A stretch of 64,000 bases of DNA from the NCBI RefSeq assembly GCF_007097155.1, contig NZ_VJWA01000001.1:839501-903500 (forward strand), given 5' to 3'. Numbering within the stretch: the first letter of the stretch is position 1; every line of letters starts with the position of its first letter. A program made the translations under genes and the position numbers. Below, piece after piece: positions 1 to 11,038 of the stretch. The DNA is from Glacieibacterium frigidum. Lineage in GTDB: Bacteria; Pseudomonadota; Alphaproteobacteria; Sphingomonadales; Sphingomonadaceae. The notes below the pieces were generated by a model. The model saw nothing but the letters and a program-made list of their open reading frames with translations, did no database searches and was not told the origin of the DNA.

Positions 1-180
1 CCGTCGGCCGCCGGGCTGCTGGTGACCGACAATGTCGGCAGCGCGAGCTTCGAGACCTTCTATTCGCCCGCCAAGCCGCTGACCTTCGGCCTCGGCTATC
101 GCTATGCGCGCCGCGAGCTCGAGAACGGCCTTTCCGGCAACCTGAATCGCGTGCAATTCTCGGCGCAGTATAATTTCTAA
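1..180 (+). CDS. C-terminal end of an outer-membrane beta-barrel protein (partial)
   Basis: The reading frame is open from the first base and stops at 178-180. The 59 visible residues alternate polar and hydrophobic positions and end in VQFSAQYNF, with a terminal phenylalanine as expected for the last strand of an outer-membrane barrel recognised by BamA. The short strands and the GLGYRYARREL segment look more like a porin or DcaP-type channel than a large TonB receptor, but too little is visible to decide. It lies 18 bases before the acetyl-CoA synthetase gene, so it may be co-transcribed and concerned with uptake of a small substrate such as acetate; that link is inference. Confidence 0.7.
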   Translation, partial: PSAAGLLVTDNVGSASFETFYSPAKPLTFGLGYRYARRELENGLSGNLNRVQFSAQYNF

Positions 181-198
181 GTCCCCCGGGGAGCGAGC

Positions 199-2142
<1,944 letters not shown>

Positions 2143-2187
2143 CAGTCCCCCTGCCGCGGCCTAGGGTCGGCACGGGGAGAACGCTGA

Positions 2188-2826
2188 GTGGCCGACGAAG
2201 TCGTGCTCGTGGTCGATGACCATCCGCTGTTCCGCAGCGCGATGCGGGTGGCGACGCTGCGCGCCGCGCCGGGGGCGACGGTGATCGAGGCGGGCAGCAT
2301 CGCCGCCGCGGTCGACCGGCTGCGCGGGACACCCCGCCTCGACCTGATCCTGCTCGACCTGCGCATGCCCGACGCCGTCGGCTTCTCGGGCGTCGCCACC
2401 GTCCACGCCGAGCGCCCCGACGTGCCCATCGTCGTAGTCTCCGCCGCCGACCCGAGCGAGGCCGCCGGTGCCCGCCGCTACGGCGCCGCGGGCTTCCTCG
2501 GCAAGGACGCCTCGCTCCCCGAGATCGAGGCGACGGTGCGCGCTGCACTCGGCGGCACCCGCGTCGTGCTGGAGCCGAGCAACGACGACGAGACCGACGC
2601 CATGGCCGCCTCGATCGCCTGCCTGACGCCGGCACAGCTGAAGGTGCTGATCGCCATGCTCGGCGGCCGCCTCAACAAGCAGATCGCCCACGACATCGGC
2701 ATATCGGAAGCGACGGTGAAGGCGCACGTAACGGTGATCTTCCGCAAGCTTGGTGTGCAAAACCGCACGCAGGCGGTGATCGCGGCGCGGGCTTTGGGGC
2801 TGGAGGCGGTCGAGCAGGCGGCGTGA
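2188..2826 (+). CDS. crbR: LuxR-family response regulator, probable CrbR
   Basis: The 212-residue protein starts at GTG with a GGGGAGA site upstream. It has an N-terminal receiver domain (acidic pair D10/D11, phospho-acceptor D57 in LLDLRMPD, conserved lysine in GFLGKD) and a C-terminal LuxR helix-turn-helix (LTPAQLKVLIAMLGG through SEATVKAHVTVIFRKLGV). In Vibrio and Pseudomonas the CrbS/CrbR pair switches on acs for acetate uptake. Here the regulator sits directly behind acs, and a kinase with the CrbS architecture is encoded 1.4 kb away, so the CrbR name is an inference from domain type plus context. FixJ-like regulators with other roles remain possible. Confidence 0.8.
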   Translation: MADEVVLVVDDHPLFRSAMRVATLRAAPGATVIEAGSIAAAVDRLRGTPRLDLILLDLRMPDAVGFSGVATVHAERPDVPIVVVSAADPSEAAGARRYGAAGFLGKDASLPEIEATVRAALGGTRVVLEPSNDDETDAMAASIACLTPAQLKVLIAMLGGRLNKQIAHDIGISEATVKAHVTVIFRKLGVQNRTQAVIAARALGLEAVEQAA

Positions 2827-2829
2827 CGA

Positions 2830-2857
2830 ATGTGCGCTTCGGGTTGAAAGCGGACCA
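2830..2857. repeat. Degenerate dispersed palindrome
   Basis: Imperfect inverted repeat with arms GTGCGCTT (2832-2839) and AAGCGGAC (2848-2855), one mismatch, separated by CGGGTTGA. A second copy of the same design is at 45217-45240. It lies in the 83-base gap between converging genes and looks like a REP-type element or transcription terminator. Confidence 0.45.
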
Positions 2858-2909
2858 TGATCGGTCGACAGGAAACCGCCGCCTCCAAGACAATCGAACC
2901 CGCTTTCCG

Positions 2910-3359
2910 CTACTTTGCCTCGGCGATGGTCGCTTGACGCGCTATGAGCTGCCAACCGACGCTGCGTTTCGTCCAGACATCGGTGAAGGGGCGCGTTACC
3001 TGCTTGCCGGCACCAGGACCCTTTAACGGGATCATCGTGTCGTAGCCCATGACTATAGTCACCTCCGGCTTTTCGCCAACAAAGGTGATGTGTTTCTGGA
3101 AGTCTCGATAGTCGAGAAAGTCTTGCTCCATGACGGCGATCACATCATCGCGGCGGAGCACCTCGTTATTGGGCGAATTGACCACGAAGTCTTCTGCCCA
3201 AACGGTTCTCACACCAGCTGCATCGCGAGCCATCATAGCCTTGCCAAGTCTCCCGTAAGCAGCCCCGATCTCGGGTGGCATCCTAACGCCTGGCGCAAGC
3301 TGCGCGAGTGTCGGTGCGGAGGCGAAAAGCGCGCCTACTATGAGCATCTTCCTTAGCAC
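2910..3359 (-). CDS. Secreted NTF2-like (SnoaL/DUF4440-type) protein
   Basis: The 149-residue product begins with a clear Sec signal peptide (MLRKMLIVGALFASAPTLAQ). The mature part has the conical alpha+beta pattern of small NTF2-like proteins: two N-terminal helices (IGAAYGRLGKAMMARDAAG), the DFVVNSPNN strand-turn, then the FTDVWTKRSVGWQLIARQATI strand typical of DUF4440 members. These proteins bind small hydrophobic ligands or act as isomerases; the substrate here cannot be read. Codon use is noticeably less G+C-rich than its neighbours, which suggests a later arrival. It stands alone between a converging response-regulator gene and an Imm11-like gene in the same orientation. Confidence 0.7.
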   Translation of the reverse strand: MLRKMLIVGALFASAPTLAQLAPGVRMPPEIGAAYGRLGKAMMARDAAGVRTVWAEDFVVNSPNNEVLRRDDVIAVMEQDFLDYRDFQKHITFVGEKPEVTIVMGYDTMIPLKGPGAGKQVTRPFTDVWTKRSVGWQLIARQATIAEAK

Positions 3360-3446
3360 GAACCTTCGCCTCCGAAGTCAACAAGCGTCGTTAAGTTGCG
3401 CCGGATAGCTGCAGCTGGCAACGTCCGGTTTGGGGCGAGAGCGCAC

Positions 3447-4250
3447 TCAGTACACGCCCTCATACAGTGGCACGAACTGTAGGTTTCGCAGCTTCGGTTT
3501 GAGCCGGTCGAGCCGGTGCTTCAGCGCCGCGCTGACGAAACAGCCGCGGGCCAGCCCTGCTCCGGGATCGCCGTGGCGGAAGATGTGCAGGTCGCCGTCG
3601 AGGTCACCCCGGAAGCGCGCCGATGGAACCGCTTGGACCCGGGCCGGGAGCCGCTCGCGGTCGTGCATCTCGGGGCCATAATACTCGACGACCGAGTTGG
3701 CGTAGTCGACGGCTGGCACCACGCGGACGATATCGACCAGGTGATGGTCGCGGTCGAAGACTTGGACGTCCGGCCCTCGCATCTCGATTGGGCGGTGCGC
3801 GACCGCGCCGGGGTCGGCGTCGAGGAGCATGTCGAGGAAGCGGCTGCTCAGCACCAGCAGTCCGGGCCCGCGCGCCTGCCAATGGTCGGGCGGGCCAAGC
3901 TTGCGCGGGCTCGGCTTGAAGCGATACTCGACGAGCGGCGGCACGCGGTCGAGGCCGTGGCCGAAGCCGACGACCGGCTGGCCCGGGCCGGGATCGTTCT
4001 TCCAGGCATTCAGCGTATCGGTGGGATGCTGGTTGTTCTCCGCCAGCTGCCAGTAGCGCGCATCGAACTGCGGGAACTCGTGCGGCGCCTTGCGCAGCCG
4101 GATTGCCTCGATCGTGTCGGGCCGCCACGGCGCGACGGGCGGCACGACCCTGACGATCTCGCCCTCGCCGATGTCGGCCGGAATGAGGGGCGCGGCGCTT
4201 GGCGGCAGAAGTCCGTCGCCCGGGGTCTGGATGATGCGGACCGATTTCAC
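3447..4250 (-). CDS. Imm11-like (DUF1629-type) protein
   Basis: 267 residues, GTG start, no signal peptide, predicted cytoplasmic. The layout resembles the Imm11/DUF1629 family: a variable N-terminal half, a central GPGLLVLSSRFLDML segment, and a C-terminal HIFRHGDPGAGLARGCFVSAALKHRL block matching the usual pattern of a ligand-like strand followed by a [I/F]VS-helix. Family members are immunity proteins of polymorphic-toxin systems, but many stand alone with no known partner. The start codon is only 4 bases beyond the stop of the upstream hybrid kinase gene, with GGAG before it, so the two are probably co-translated. No toxin gene is adjacent. The family call is by eye and could be wrong. 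Confidence 0.5.
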   Translation of the reverse strand: MKSVRIIQTPGDGLLPPSAAPLIPADIGEGEIVRVVPPVAPWRPDTIEAIRLRKAPHEFPQFDARYWQLAENNQHPTDTLNAWKNDPGPGQPVVGFGHGLDRVPPLVEYRFKPSPRKLGPPDHWQARGPGLLVLSSRFLDMLLDADPGAVAHRPIEMRGPDVQVFDRDHHLVDIVRVVPAVDYANSVVEYYGPEMHDRERLPARVQAVPSARFRGDLDGDLHIFRHGDPGAGLARGCFVSAALKHRLDRLKPKLRNLQFVPLYEGVY

Positions 4251-4254
4251 TCGC

Positions 4255-7200
4255 CTACTCCGCCGCCAGCGCCACCGGACCGCTCAGCACGCGGCGCAGG
4301 TGGGCGGGGTCGCCGGGCTTGCGGATGACCGTCGCGCCGAGGGCCGAGGCGGCCGCGGCGACGGCGGGGGAGGGGTCGGCGGTGACGAGCGCGAGGCGCA
4401 TGTCGGGGTGATCGGCGCGCAGGACCCGAAGCAGGTCGAGGCCGTTCCGGCCGTCGCCGAGGTGATAGTCGACGAACGCCGCATCGAAAATGCCCGCGCG
4501 CGCTGCTACGGCCGCCTCGTCGTGGCTGCGCGCGGTCGTCGTCGCGCATTGCCAGCTAGTCAGCAGCGCAGCGACGCCCGCCAGGATCGCCGCGTCGTCG
4601 TCGACGCACAGCACCCGCGTTCCGCCGACCGGCAGGCGCGGGTCGGCGGGTGGGGGTACCGCCGCCAGCGCGGGGGCTAGCGCCACCGGCACCTCGACCG
4701 CGAACATCGAGCCGCGCCCAACGACCGAGCGCATGTCGAGCCTCGCGCCGAGCAGCCGCGCGATCCGGTCGACGATCGCGAGGCCCAGCCCGACGCCGGC
4801 CTCGTCGCCGCTGCTCGGCGCGAGGCGGTGGAATTCCTCGAACACCGCGGCGTGCTGCGCGGCGGAAATGCCGATGCCGGTGTCCCAGACCTCGATGCGC
4901 AGCCGGTCGCCGCGCCGCCGGCAGCCGATAAGCACGCTGCCCGACGCGGTGTAGCGCAGCGCATTGCCGAGGAAGTTCTGCAGGATCGAGCGCAGCAGGG
5001 TGCGGTCGGTGAACGCCGTGCCCTCCCGTCCGCCGACGCGCAGGCGCAGCCCCTTGTCGGCGGCCTGCGCGGCGAACTCGCTCGCCAGCTCGTCGATCAG
5101 CGCGGCGACCGCGAACACCTCGGGCACCGGCTTGACCCCGCCCGCATCAAGCTTCGAGATGTCGAGCAGCGCGCGCAGCAGCCGGTCGGCCGCGTTGATC
5201 GACCGGTCGATGTTCGCCACCAGCGGCTGCGCCGCCGCATCTACTCCGCCGTCGAGCGCCGCGCAGAACAGCCGCGCGGCGTGCAGCGGCTGGAGCAGGT
5301 CGTGGCTCGCCGCCGCGAGGAAGCGCGTCTTGTCGCGCGTCGCGTCCTCGGCGACCTGGCGGGCGTCGCGCAGCTCGCGGGTCCGCGCCTCGACCCGCGC
5401 CTCCAGCTGTTCGTTGGCGACCTCGAGCGCGCGCTTCGCCTGTTTCTCGGCGGTCACGTCGGTGAAGCACATGACATAGCCGCCGCCGGGCATCGGGCCG
5501 CCGACGGTCTTGAGCACCTTGCCGTCGGCGCGGTCGCGTTCGAAGCTGTGCGCGCGGCCTTTTCGCATATGGTCGAGGCGGCGCTCGACGTGCGCCTCGA
5601 CCTCGCCGGGGCCGCACTCGCCGCGCTCGGCATTGTAGCGGATCAGCCCGGCGACCGGCGCGCCGACATAGACGAGGCCGGGCGGGTAGCCGAACAGGTC
5701 GAGGTAACGGCTGTTCCAGGCGACGAGGTTCAGGTCGCGGTCGACGACGCTGACCCCGGGGTCGATATTCTCGAGCGTCGCCGCCAGCAGCCCCTTCGAG
5801 AAGCGCAGGCTCTGCCCGGACTCGTCGAGCATGCGCGCGACATCGGCGAACTTCAGCGTCGTGCCCGACAGCGCCGACGCCATGATCGCGCGCGCCGAGG
5901 GGGCGCCGATGACCGAGGCGATCAGGCGCTCGGCGGTCTGCGCGCTGCGCCGGTCGACGGGGGCGGACGGCTGGACGGCGGCGGCCCCGAAGGCGTCGCG
6001 GACGACGCCGGCACCGACGAAACGCTCGACCATCGCCAGCAGCCCGCCGATGTCGCGCACCTCGGCGATGCGGGGCCCTCGCCACAGGTCGAGCGGCAGG
6101 GCGGGGGCACGCACCCGCCGCGCCGCGACCAACGCGAACGCCGCGAGATTGCCGCCGACGCTCCACAGCACGCCATGGGTCAGCGGGCTAAACCCCGTCA
6201 CGCCGAACAGCGCCAGCGGGTCGGCGAGCGTGCCCGCCAGCGGCACGAGCATCGCGGGTGCGGCGATCGTCGGCCACAGCAAGGTGTAGAGCCACAGCAC
6301 GAGCCCCGCGGTCAGCCCGGCCTTGGCGGCGGCCGCATCGCCGCCGGGGCGCTGCACCGCGAGCAGCAGGGCAGGGGCGAACTGCGCCATCGCCGCGAAC
6401 GCCACCAGCCCGATCGACGCGAGGCGCTGGCTGGCGGGGATCAGCAGCGCATAGGCGAGCGCCGCACCCATCACGATGACGATCGCCGCGCGCCGCACCC
6501 ACAGCAGCGCGGCGCCGAAATCCGCGCCCGCCGACAGGCGGCGGTGGCGCAGCAGCAGCGGCGCGATCAGGTCGTTCGACACCATCGTCGACAGCGCAAT
6601 CGTCTCGACCACGACCATCCCCGTCGCTGCCGAGAAGCCGCCGATGAACACCACCATGGCGAGCAGGCTGGCGCCGTTCTCGAGCGGCAGGTCGAGCATG
6701 AACAGGTCGGGCACGCTGTCGGCGGGCAGCACGGTCAGCCCGGTCAACGTGATCGGCAGCACGACGATGGTGGTGATCAGCAGGTACCCGATGAAGGCGA
6801 AGCGCGACCGCGACACGTCGCTGGGCGCGCGCGCCTCGATGACACCGACGTAGAATTGGCGCGGCAGGCAGACGATCGCGGTCATCGCGAGCAGGGTGAT
6901 GACGACGAAGTCGCCGTCGAGCTGGCCCAGATCGAAATTGTCGCGCAGCCGTGCCAGCCCCGCGACCTGCGCCGCCGGGGGTGCCGCGCCGTACAGCCAG
7001 ATCGCGAAGCCGCAGACCGCGAGCAGCGCCGCAAGCTTAACCAGGGACTCGACCGCGACGGCGTAGAGGATCGCCTCGTTGCGCCCCGATGCCTCGAAAC
7101 GTCGCGTGCCGAACAGCATCGCAAACAGCGCGAGCGCGATGGCCGTCAGCGTCATCGGCATCAGCGTGCCGCCGGTGCCGACGATCTCGGCATAGCTGGT

Positions 7201-7617
7201 GCCGACCGAACGCAGCTGGAGCGCAAGATAGGGGATGGTGCCGAACAGCGCGAGGGCGGTGACCAGCGCCGCGACCCCGCGCGACTTGCCGAAGCGCGAC
7301 CCGATGAAGTCCGAGATCGACGTGGCGCCCTCCGCCTGCACCGCGGCGATCAGGCGGCGCAGGAAGCCAGGGGCGCAGAGATAGACGAGGATCGGGCCGA
7401 GGTAGATCGGCAGGTAGCTCCAGCCGTCGGCGGCGGCACTGCCGACCGCGCCGTAGAAGGTCCAGCTGGTGCAATAGACTGCGAGCGCCAGCGTATAGGC
7501 GGGCAGGCGGAAGCGCGGCTCGGCACCCAGATGACGGCGACGGTCGACCCATGCGGCGACCGCGAACAGTCCGGCCGCATAGGACAGCGCGACGACGAAG
7601 GGCAGCAGATCGTTCAC
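4255..7617 (-). CDS. crbS: Symporter-fused hybrid sensor histidine kinase, probable CrbS
   Basis: 1120 residues from a GTG start. Residues 1-500 form about 13 membrane segments of the SLC5 sodium:solute symporter fold (SWTFYGAVGSAAADGW near the start), followed by a PAS domain (about 600-715), a histidine kinase core with the H-box around residue 770 (ASHDLLQPLHAARLF), an ATPase domain (GVGLGLAIVDRIARLLG) and a C-terminal receiver with phospho-acceptor aspartate near 1050 (FVDYHLGDGRNG). This SLC5-PAS-kinase-receiver order is that of CbrA/CrbS sensors; CrbS with CrbR controls acs. Proximity to acs and a LuxR-type regulator favours CrbS. The Imm11-like gene follows 4 bases downstream. Confidence 0.85.
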   Translation of the reverse strand: MNDLLPFVVALSYAAGLFAVAAWVDRRRHLGAEPRFRLPAYTLALAVYCTSWTFYGAVGSAAADGWSYLPIYLGPILVYLCAPGFLRRLIAAVQAEGATSISDFIGSRFGKSRGVAALVTALALFGTIPYLALQLRSVGTSYAEIVGTGGTLMPMTLTAIALALFAMLFGTRRFEASGRNEAILYAVAVESLVKLAALLAVCGFAIWLYGAAPPAAQVAGLARLRDNFDLGQLDGDFVVITLLAMTAIVCLPRQFYVGVIEARAPSDVSRSRFAFIGYLLITTIVVLPITLTGLTVLPADSVPDLFMLDLPLENGASLLAMVVFIGGFSAATGMVVVETIALSTMVSNDLIAPLLLRHRRLSAGADFGAALLWVRRAAIVIVMGAALAYALLIPASQRLASIGLVAFAAMAQFAPALLLAVQRPGGDAAAAKAGLTAGLVLWLYTLLWPTIAAPAMLVPLAGTLADPLALFGVTGFSPLTHGVLWSVGGNLAAFALVAARRVRAPALPLDLWRGPRIAEVRDIGGLLAMVERFVGAGVVRDAFGAAAVQPSAPVDRRSAQTAERLIASVIGAPSARAIMASALSGTTLKFADVARMLDESGQSLRFSKGLLAATLENIDPGVSVVDRDLNLVAWNSRYLDLFGYPPGLVYVGAPVAGLIRYNAERGECGPGEVEAHVERRLDHMRKGRAHSFERDRADGKVLKTVGGPMPGGGYVMCFTDVTAEKQAKRALEVANEQLEARVEARTRELRDARQVAEDATRDKTRFLAAASHDLLQPLHAARLFCAALDGGVDAAAQPLVANIDRSINAADRLLRALLDISKLDAGGVKPVPEVFAVAALIDELASEFAAQAADKGLRLRVGGREGTAFTDRTLLRSILQNFLGNALRYTASGSVLIGCRRRGDRLRIEVWDTGIGISAAQHAAVFEEFHRLAPSSGDEAGVGLGLAIVDRIARLLGARLDMRSVVGRGSMFAVEVPVALAPALAAVPPPADPRLPVGGTRVLCVDDDAAILAGVAALLTSWQCATTTARSHDEAAVAARAGIFDAAFVDYHLGDGRNGLDLLRVLRADHPDMRLALVTADPSPAVAAAASALGATVIRKPGDPAHLRRVLSGPVALAAE

Positions 7618-7652
7618 GTCGCCGGCAGGTTAGCCCGGCGCAAGGTTTCGGC

Positions 7653-8495
7653 CTAGGCCCGCTGGCTGCTGTCCGGAACGGCGAGCGCGGCGAAGGGGTC
7701 GGCGGCGTCGAGGAAGCTCTCGACCAGCCGCGCCGCGTCGTCTGTGAAGCCGTCGAGGAAGCCGTGACCCCAGCCGGGCACCTCGAGGATGCGGCCATTG
7801 CGGATCAGCGGTGCGGCGCGGCGCGTCTCGACCTGCAGGTCGTCGTTCGGGTTGAGCACGAGCACCGGCTGCGCCACCTCGGGCAGGCGCATGTCGGGGG
7901 CGAAGGCGAAGGCCGCGCGGTGCCCCCACCAGCCGTCGGCGCGACCGAGCAGGCGTTCGGGGAACATGTCGGCGACATCGTCGAGGCTCAGCCCGCGGCC
8001 GAGGTTGTGGTGCACGAAGCTGTTCCAGCGCTCGACGAGGTGGCTGCCGTCGCGCCGCGGCGGGGTAGGGCCGTAGTGCGCGCGCATCGCCTCGCGCTCG
8101 GCCTCGGTGAAGATCGGTGTCGCGACGATGACCAGGCGGCGCACCCGATCGGGCCAGCCGGCGGCGAGGTCGGCGGCGATCATCGAGCCGGTGTGATAGC
8201 CCATCAGGTCGACCGGCCCGGCGATGCCGAGCGCGTCGATCGCGGCCAGCATCGCGCGGCTGTAGTCGGCGATCTCCGGCGGTCCGGGCGGCGCGTCCGA
8301 CATGCCGAAACCCGGCGTATCGATGGCGATCGCGCGCCTGCCGGCACCCATGCGCGTGACGAACCGCTCGTAGATCCGGCTGCTCATCGGGCTCATGTGG
8401 AAGCAGATCAGCGGCGGGCGCGGGTCGCTATGCTCGCCCGCCATACGCAGGTGGATCTGGCCGAACGGGCCGTCGACATACAGGCGCCGCGCCAT
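7653..8495 (-). CDS. Alpha/beta hydrolase
   Basis: The ATG at 8495 is chosen because it is preceded by TTAGGAAG and opens a normal hydrolase N-terminus (MARRLYVDGPFGQIHLRMAG); the longer frame adds 27 unlike residues. The product is 280 residues. Visible fold elements are the oxyanion strand LICFHMSPMSSR, IDTPGFGMSD, the nucleophile elbow LMGYHTGSM (histidine-threonine context G-Y-H-T-G, so a classical GxSxG serine is not present there), and a C-terminal GWGHGF with the presumed catalytic histidine. The elbow residue is threonine, which is unusual and leaves the activity open. Divergent from a TonB receptor gene with a shared palindrome between them. Confidence 0.75.
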   Translation of the reverse strand: MARRLYVDGPFGQIHLRMAGEHSDPRPPLICFHMSPMSSRIYERFVTRMGAGRRAIAIDTPGFGMSDAPPGPPEIADYSRAMLAAIDALGIAGPVDLMGYHTGSMIAADLAAGWPDRVRRLVIVATPIFTEAEREAMRAHYGPTPPRRDGSHLVERWNSFVHHNLGRGLSLDDVADMFPERLLGRADGWWGHRAAFAFAPDMRLPEVAQPVLVLNPNDDLQVETRRAAPLIRNGRILEVPGWGHGFLDGFTDDAARLVESFLDAADPFAALAVPDSSQRA

Positions 8496-8560
8496 GGCTA
8501 AGCTTCCTAACGAACTGTTGCGCTGGCGCGACAATGCCGGGCTCACTGTCCCGAGTCCAA

Positions 8561-8580
8561 GAATTTGTCTGGACAAATTC
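8561..8580. promoter_or_regulatory. Perfect 9-base palindrome, candidate operator
   Basis: GAATTTGTC at 8561-8569 and GACAAATTC at 8572-8580 are exact reverse complements around TG. The site lies in the 140-base gap between the divergent hydrolase and TonB receptor genes, the usual place for a shared repressor site. The TTGTC-N2-GACAA core is of the kind bound by GntR-type regulators, but no regulator gene is adjacent. Confidence 0.6.
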
Positions 8581-8635
8581 TCGCCGTAGTGCTGCCCTCA
8601 TACGCCTGATCGTTACACCTATGGGGGCGTGCGCC

Positions 8636-11005
8636 ATGACGAAGTTTACCCGGGTCGGACTGCTGTGCGCGGTGTCGCTACTGCCGGCGATGGCGCTCGC
8701 GCAGGAGGTTGCGGCGACGCCGCCGGACAACAGCGCCGGCCTCGCCGCCGCGACCGACGCTGGCGTGCTGGAGGACATCGTCGTCACCGCGCGCAAGACG
8801 TCGGAGAAGCTGCAGGACGTCCCCGTCGCGATCACCGCGTTCAGCGCTGCCGAGATCAAGTCGGCGCGCATCGAGCGCCTGTCCGACGTCGCCAAGCTGA
8901 CCCCGGGCCTGGTCTTCACGCCGCTGTTCGGGCGTCAGAACCAGCTGCCGATCATCCGCGGCGCGGCGCAGAGCCTGGGCGCGCTCAACGTCGGCGTGTT
9001 CATCGACGGCATCTATCTGTCGGGCAAGGGCGGCGTCGATACCGAGCTCAACGACCTCGAGCGCGTCGAGGTGGTCAAGGGCCCGCAGTCGGCGCTGTAC
9101 GGCCGCAACACCTTCTCGGGCGCGATCAACTACGTCACTAAGCGCCCGGCCGACGAGTTCGGCGGTACTGCGGAGGCCACCGTCGGCACCGACGACCTGT
9201 ACAAGGTGCAGGCCAGCCTGACCGGGCCGATCAGCGACAAGATCCGCTTCCGCGTCGGCGGCTTCTACCGCTCGTTCGACGGCTGGTACACGAGCGCCAT
9301 CGATGGCGGGAAGGTCGATTTCGAGGAGAGCTACGGCGCAATCGCGACGGTCGAGTTCCAGCCGGTCGAGCAGTTCACCGCGACCTTCCGCGCCAGCTAT
9401 TCGAAACAGGACGACGGCCAGCCGCCGTCCAACGTCGTGCGCACCAACGCCTTTTCGGGCACGCCGTCGGGCGGCTCGGCGACGCAGCCGCGCAACCTGC
9501 TGTACGTCGGCGAGCTGCCCTCGATCGCCAAGAACGGCGTCACGGTGAACACCCGCCCAGTGACCGGCCTGCCCGGTGGCAGCTACGGCGACCGCGAGAA
9601 GACCGTGCGCGCCAGCGCGACCTTCGAATACGACTTCGGCAACGTGCTGCTGACCTCGATCACTTCGTTCAGCCGCCGCGACGCTGAGTACACCTATGAC
9701 GGCGACAACACCGTCTGCGACCGCACCGGCGGCTGCCCCAACTTCGGCTTTCCGTTCGCGCCGGCGATCGCGCAGGGCAAGAGCGACTTCGCGCTGTCGT
9801 CGAACGACGGCTACCTGCGCGACCTGAGCCAAGAACTGCGCCTCGCCTCGACGGGCAACGAAAGCTTCGACTGGCTGGTCGGCATCTTCCGCTACGACAA
9901 CCGCACCACCGGCATCGACCGCGGCATCACGATTCCCAGTGCGCTGGCGATCACCGACTACACCGCCGCCGCGGCCGCCTACCGCTACCCGCGCTCGACC
10001 TTCGTGACCAAGAGCACCGCGGTGTTCGCCTCCACGACGTGGCACGCGACCGAGCGCTTCTCGGTGATCGGCGAGCTGCGCTACGAGTATGAGTCGCAGA
10101 AGTTCGAGCAGTTCCCGACGCGCACCGGCACCACCGGCTCGACCGCGGTGTTCGACCTCGAGCAGCATTTCGACTTCGTCACGCCGCGCCTGATCCTCAA
10201 CTACAAGCCGAGCGAGGACGCGCTGGTCTATGCGAGCTATGCGCGCGGCGCGAAGACCGGCGGCTTCAACGGCGGGCTCAACATCTTCGCCAACCAGCGC
10301 ACCTATGAGCCCGAGTATGCGAACAACTACGAGATCGGCCTAAAGAGCGACCTGCTCGACCAGAAGCTGCGCCTCAACATCGCGGCGTTCTACATCGACT
10401 GGAAGGACCAGCAGGCGGCGTGCCAGAACCCCGCCGCGCTGTTCCCGGGCGCCAGCTCGACCAACCGCACCTATCAGTGCAACGTCGCCGCCTCGACGAT
10501 CTACGGCACCGAGGTCGAGGTCGCGGCGCGGTTCAGCGACTGGTTCTCGCTATCGGGGAACTACGCGTACACCCACGCCCGCTACGACCGGTTCGTCGAC
10601 GACTCGCTGGCGTTGACGCTGGTCGCGCTCGGCCAGCCGGCAATCAACTTCGACGGCAAGCACCTGCCCTATGTCCCCGACCACAAGCTGGTCGTCACGC
10701 CGCGCTTCAACATTGACATGGGCGAGTTCGCGGTCGAGGCGCGCGCCGACCTGCAATACCAGTCGCGGACCTTCGTGCGTGCCGACAATCTGCAGAACTT
10801 CGGCGACAAGACCAACGTCGACCTGCGCCTGACGGTCACCCGCGACGCGCTGAGCCTGCAGCTGTGGGGGAACAACGTGTTCGACAGCAAGCGGCCGGTG
10901 GCTGCGGTGCGGTTCTTCGATTCCGTGAACTACTCGGTCGCGGCGCCGCTGGTGACGGGGGCGAACCGTCGGCAGATCGGTGCGACCTTGGGCTACCGCT
11001 TCTGA
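8636..11005 (+). CDS. TonB-dependent receptor
   Basis: Start set at the ATG at 8636, which has a G-rich site 8 bases upstream and begins a good signal peptide (MTKFTRVGLLCAVSLLPAMA ending in ALAQ). The 789-residue product then shows a TonB box region (EDIVVTARKTSEKLQDVPV), a plug domain (RLSDVAKLTPG ... VFIDGIYLSGKGG ... LERVEVVKGPQSALYGRNTF) and a long 22-strand-type barrel ending in a terminal phenylalanine (GATLGYRF). It imports an unknown substrate across the outer membrane using TonB energy. The divergent hydrolase and common palindrome suggest that the imported molecule may be an ester or lactone processed by that hydrolase; this is inference. Confidence 0.93.
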   Translation: MTKFTRVGLLCAVSLLPAMALAQEVAATPPDNSAGLAAATDAGVLEDIVVTARKTSEKLQDVPVAITAFSAAEIKSARIERLSDVAKLTPGLVFTPLFGRQNQLPIIRGAAQSLGALNVGVFIDGIYLSGKGGVDTELNDLERVEVVKGPQSALYGRNTFSGAINYVTKRPADEFGGTAEATVGTDDLYKVQASLTGPISDKIRFRVGGFYRSFDGWYTSAIDGGKVDFEESYGAIATVEFQPVEQFTATFRASYSKQDDGQPPSNVVRTNAFSGTPSGGSATQPRNLLYVGELPSIAKNGVTVNTRPVTGLPGGSYGDREKTVRASATFEYDFGNVLLTSITSFSRRDAEYTYDGDNTVCDRTGGCPNFGFPFAPAIAQGKSDFALSSNDGYLRDLSQELRLASTGNESFDWLVGIFRYDNRTTGIDRGITIPSALAITDYTAAAAAYRYPRSTFVTKSTAVFASTTWHATERFSVIGELRYEYESQKFEQFPTRTGTTGSTAVFDLEQHFDFVTPRLILNYKPSEDALVYASYARGAKTGGFNGGLNIFANQRTYEPEYANNYEIGLKSDLLDQKLRLNIAAFYIDWKDQQAACQNPAALFPGASSTNRTYQCNVAASTIYGTEVEVAARFSDWFSLSGNYAYTHARYDRFVDDSLALTLVALGQPAINFDGKHLPYVPDHKLVVTPRFNIDMGEFAVEARADLQYQSRTFVRADNLQNFGDKTNVDLRLTVTRDALSLQLWGNNVFDSKRPVAAVRFFDSVNYSVAAPLVTGANRRQIGATLGYRF

Positions 11006-11012
11006 CCTACCC

Positions 11013-11033
11013 CCCTCCCTGGAGAAGGGAGGG
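11013..11033. terminator. Hairpin between converging genes
   Basis: Perfect 8-base stem CCCTCCCT / AGGGAGGG with loop GGAGA, located 8 bases after the TonB receptor stop and just before the stop of the converging gene. No T-run follows, so either a bidirectional terminator of the G/C type or a dispersed palindrome. Confidence 0.5.
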
Positions 11034-11038
11034 CAGGG

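Noticed and set aside
4828-7656. A 942-codon open frame on the plus strand opposite the sensor kinase gene
   Set aside because: It is antisense to a clearly conserved kinase; its translation is Arg/Gln/Asp-rich with no domain, a normal by-product of very high G+C coding DNA.
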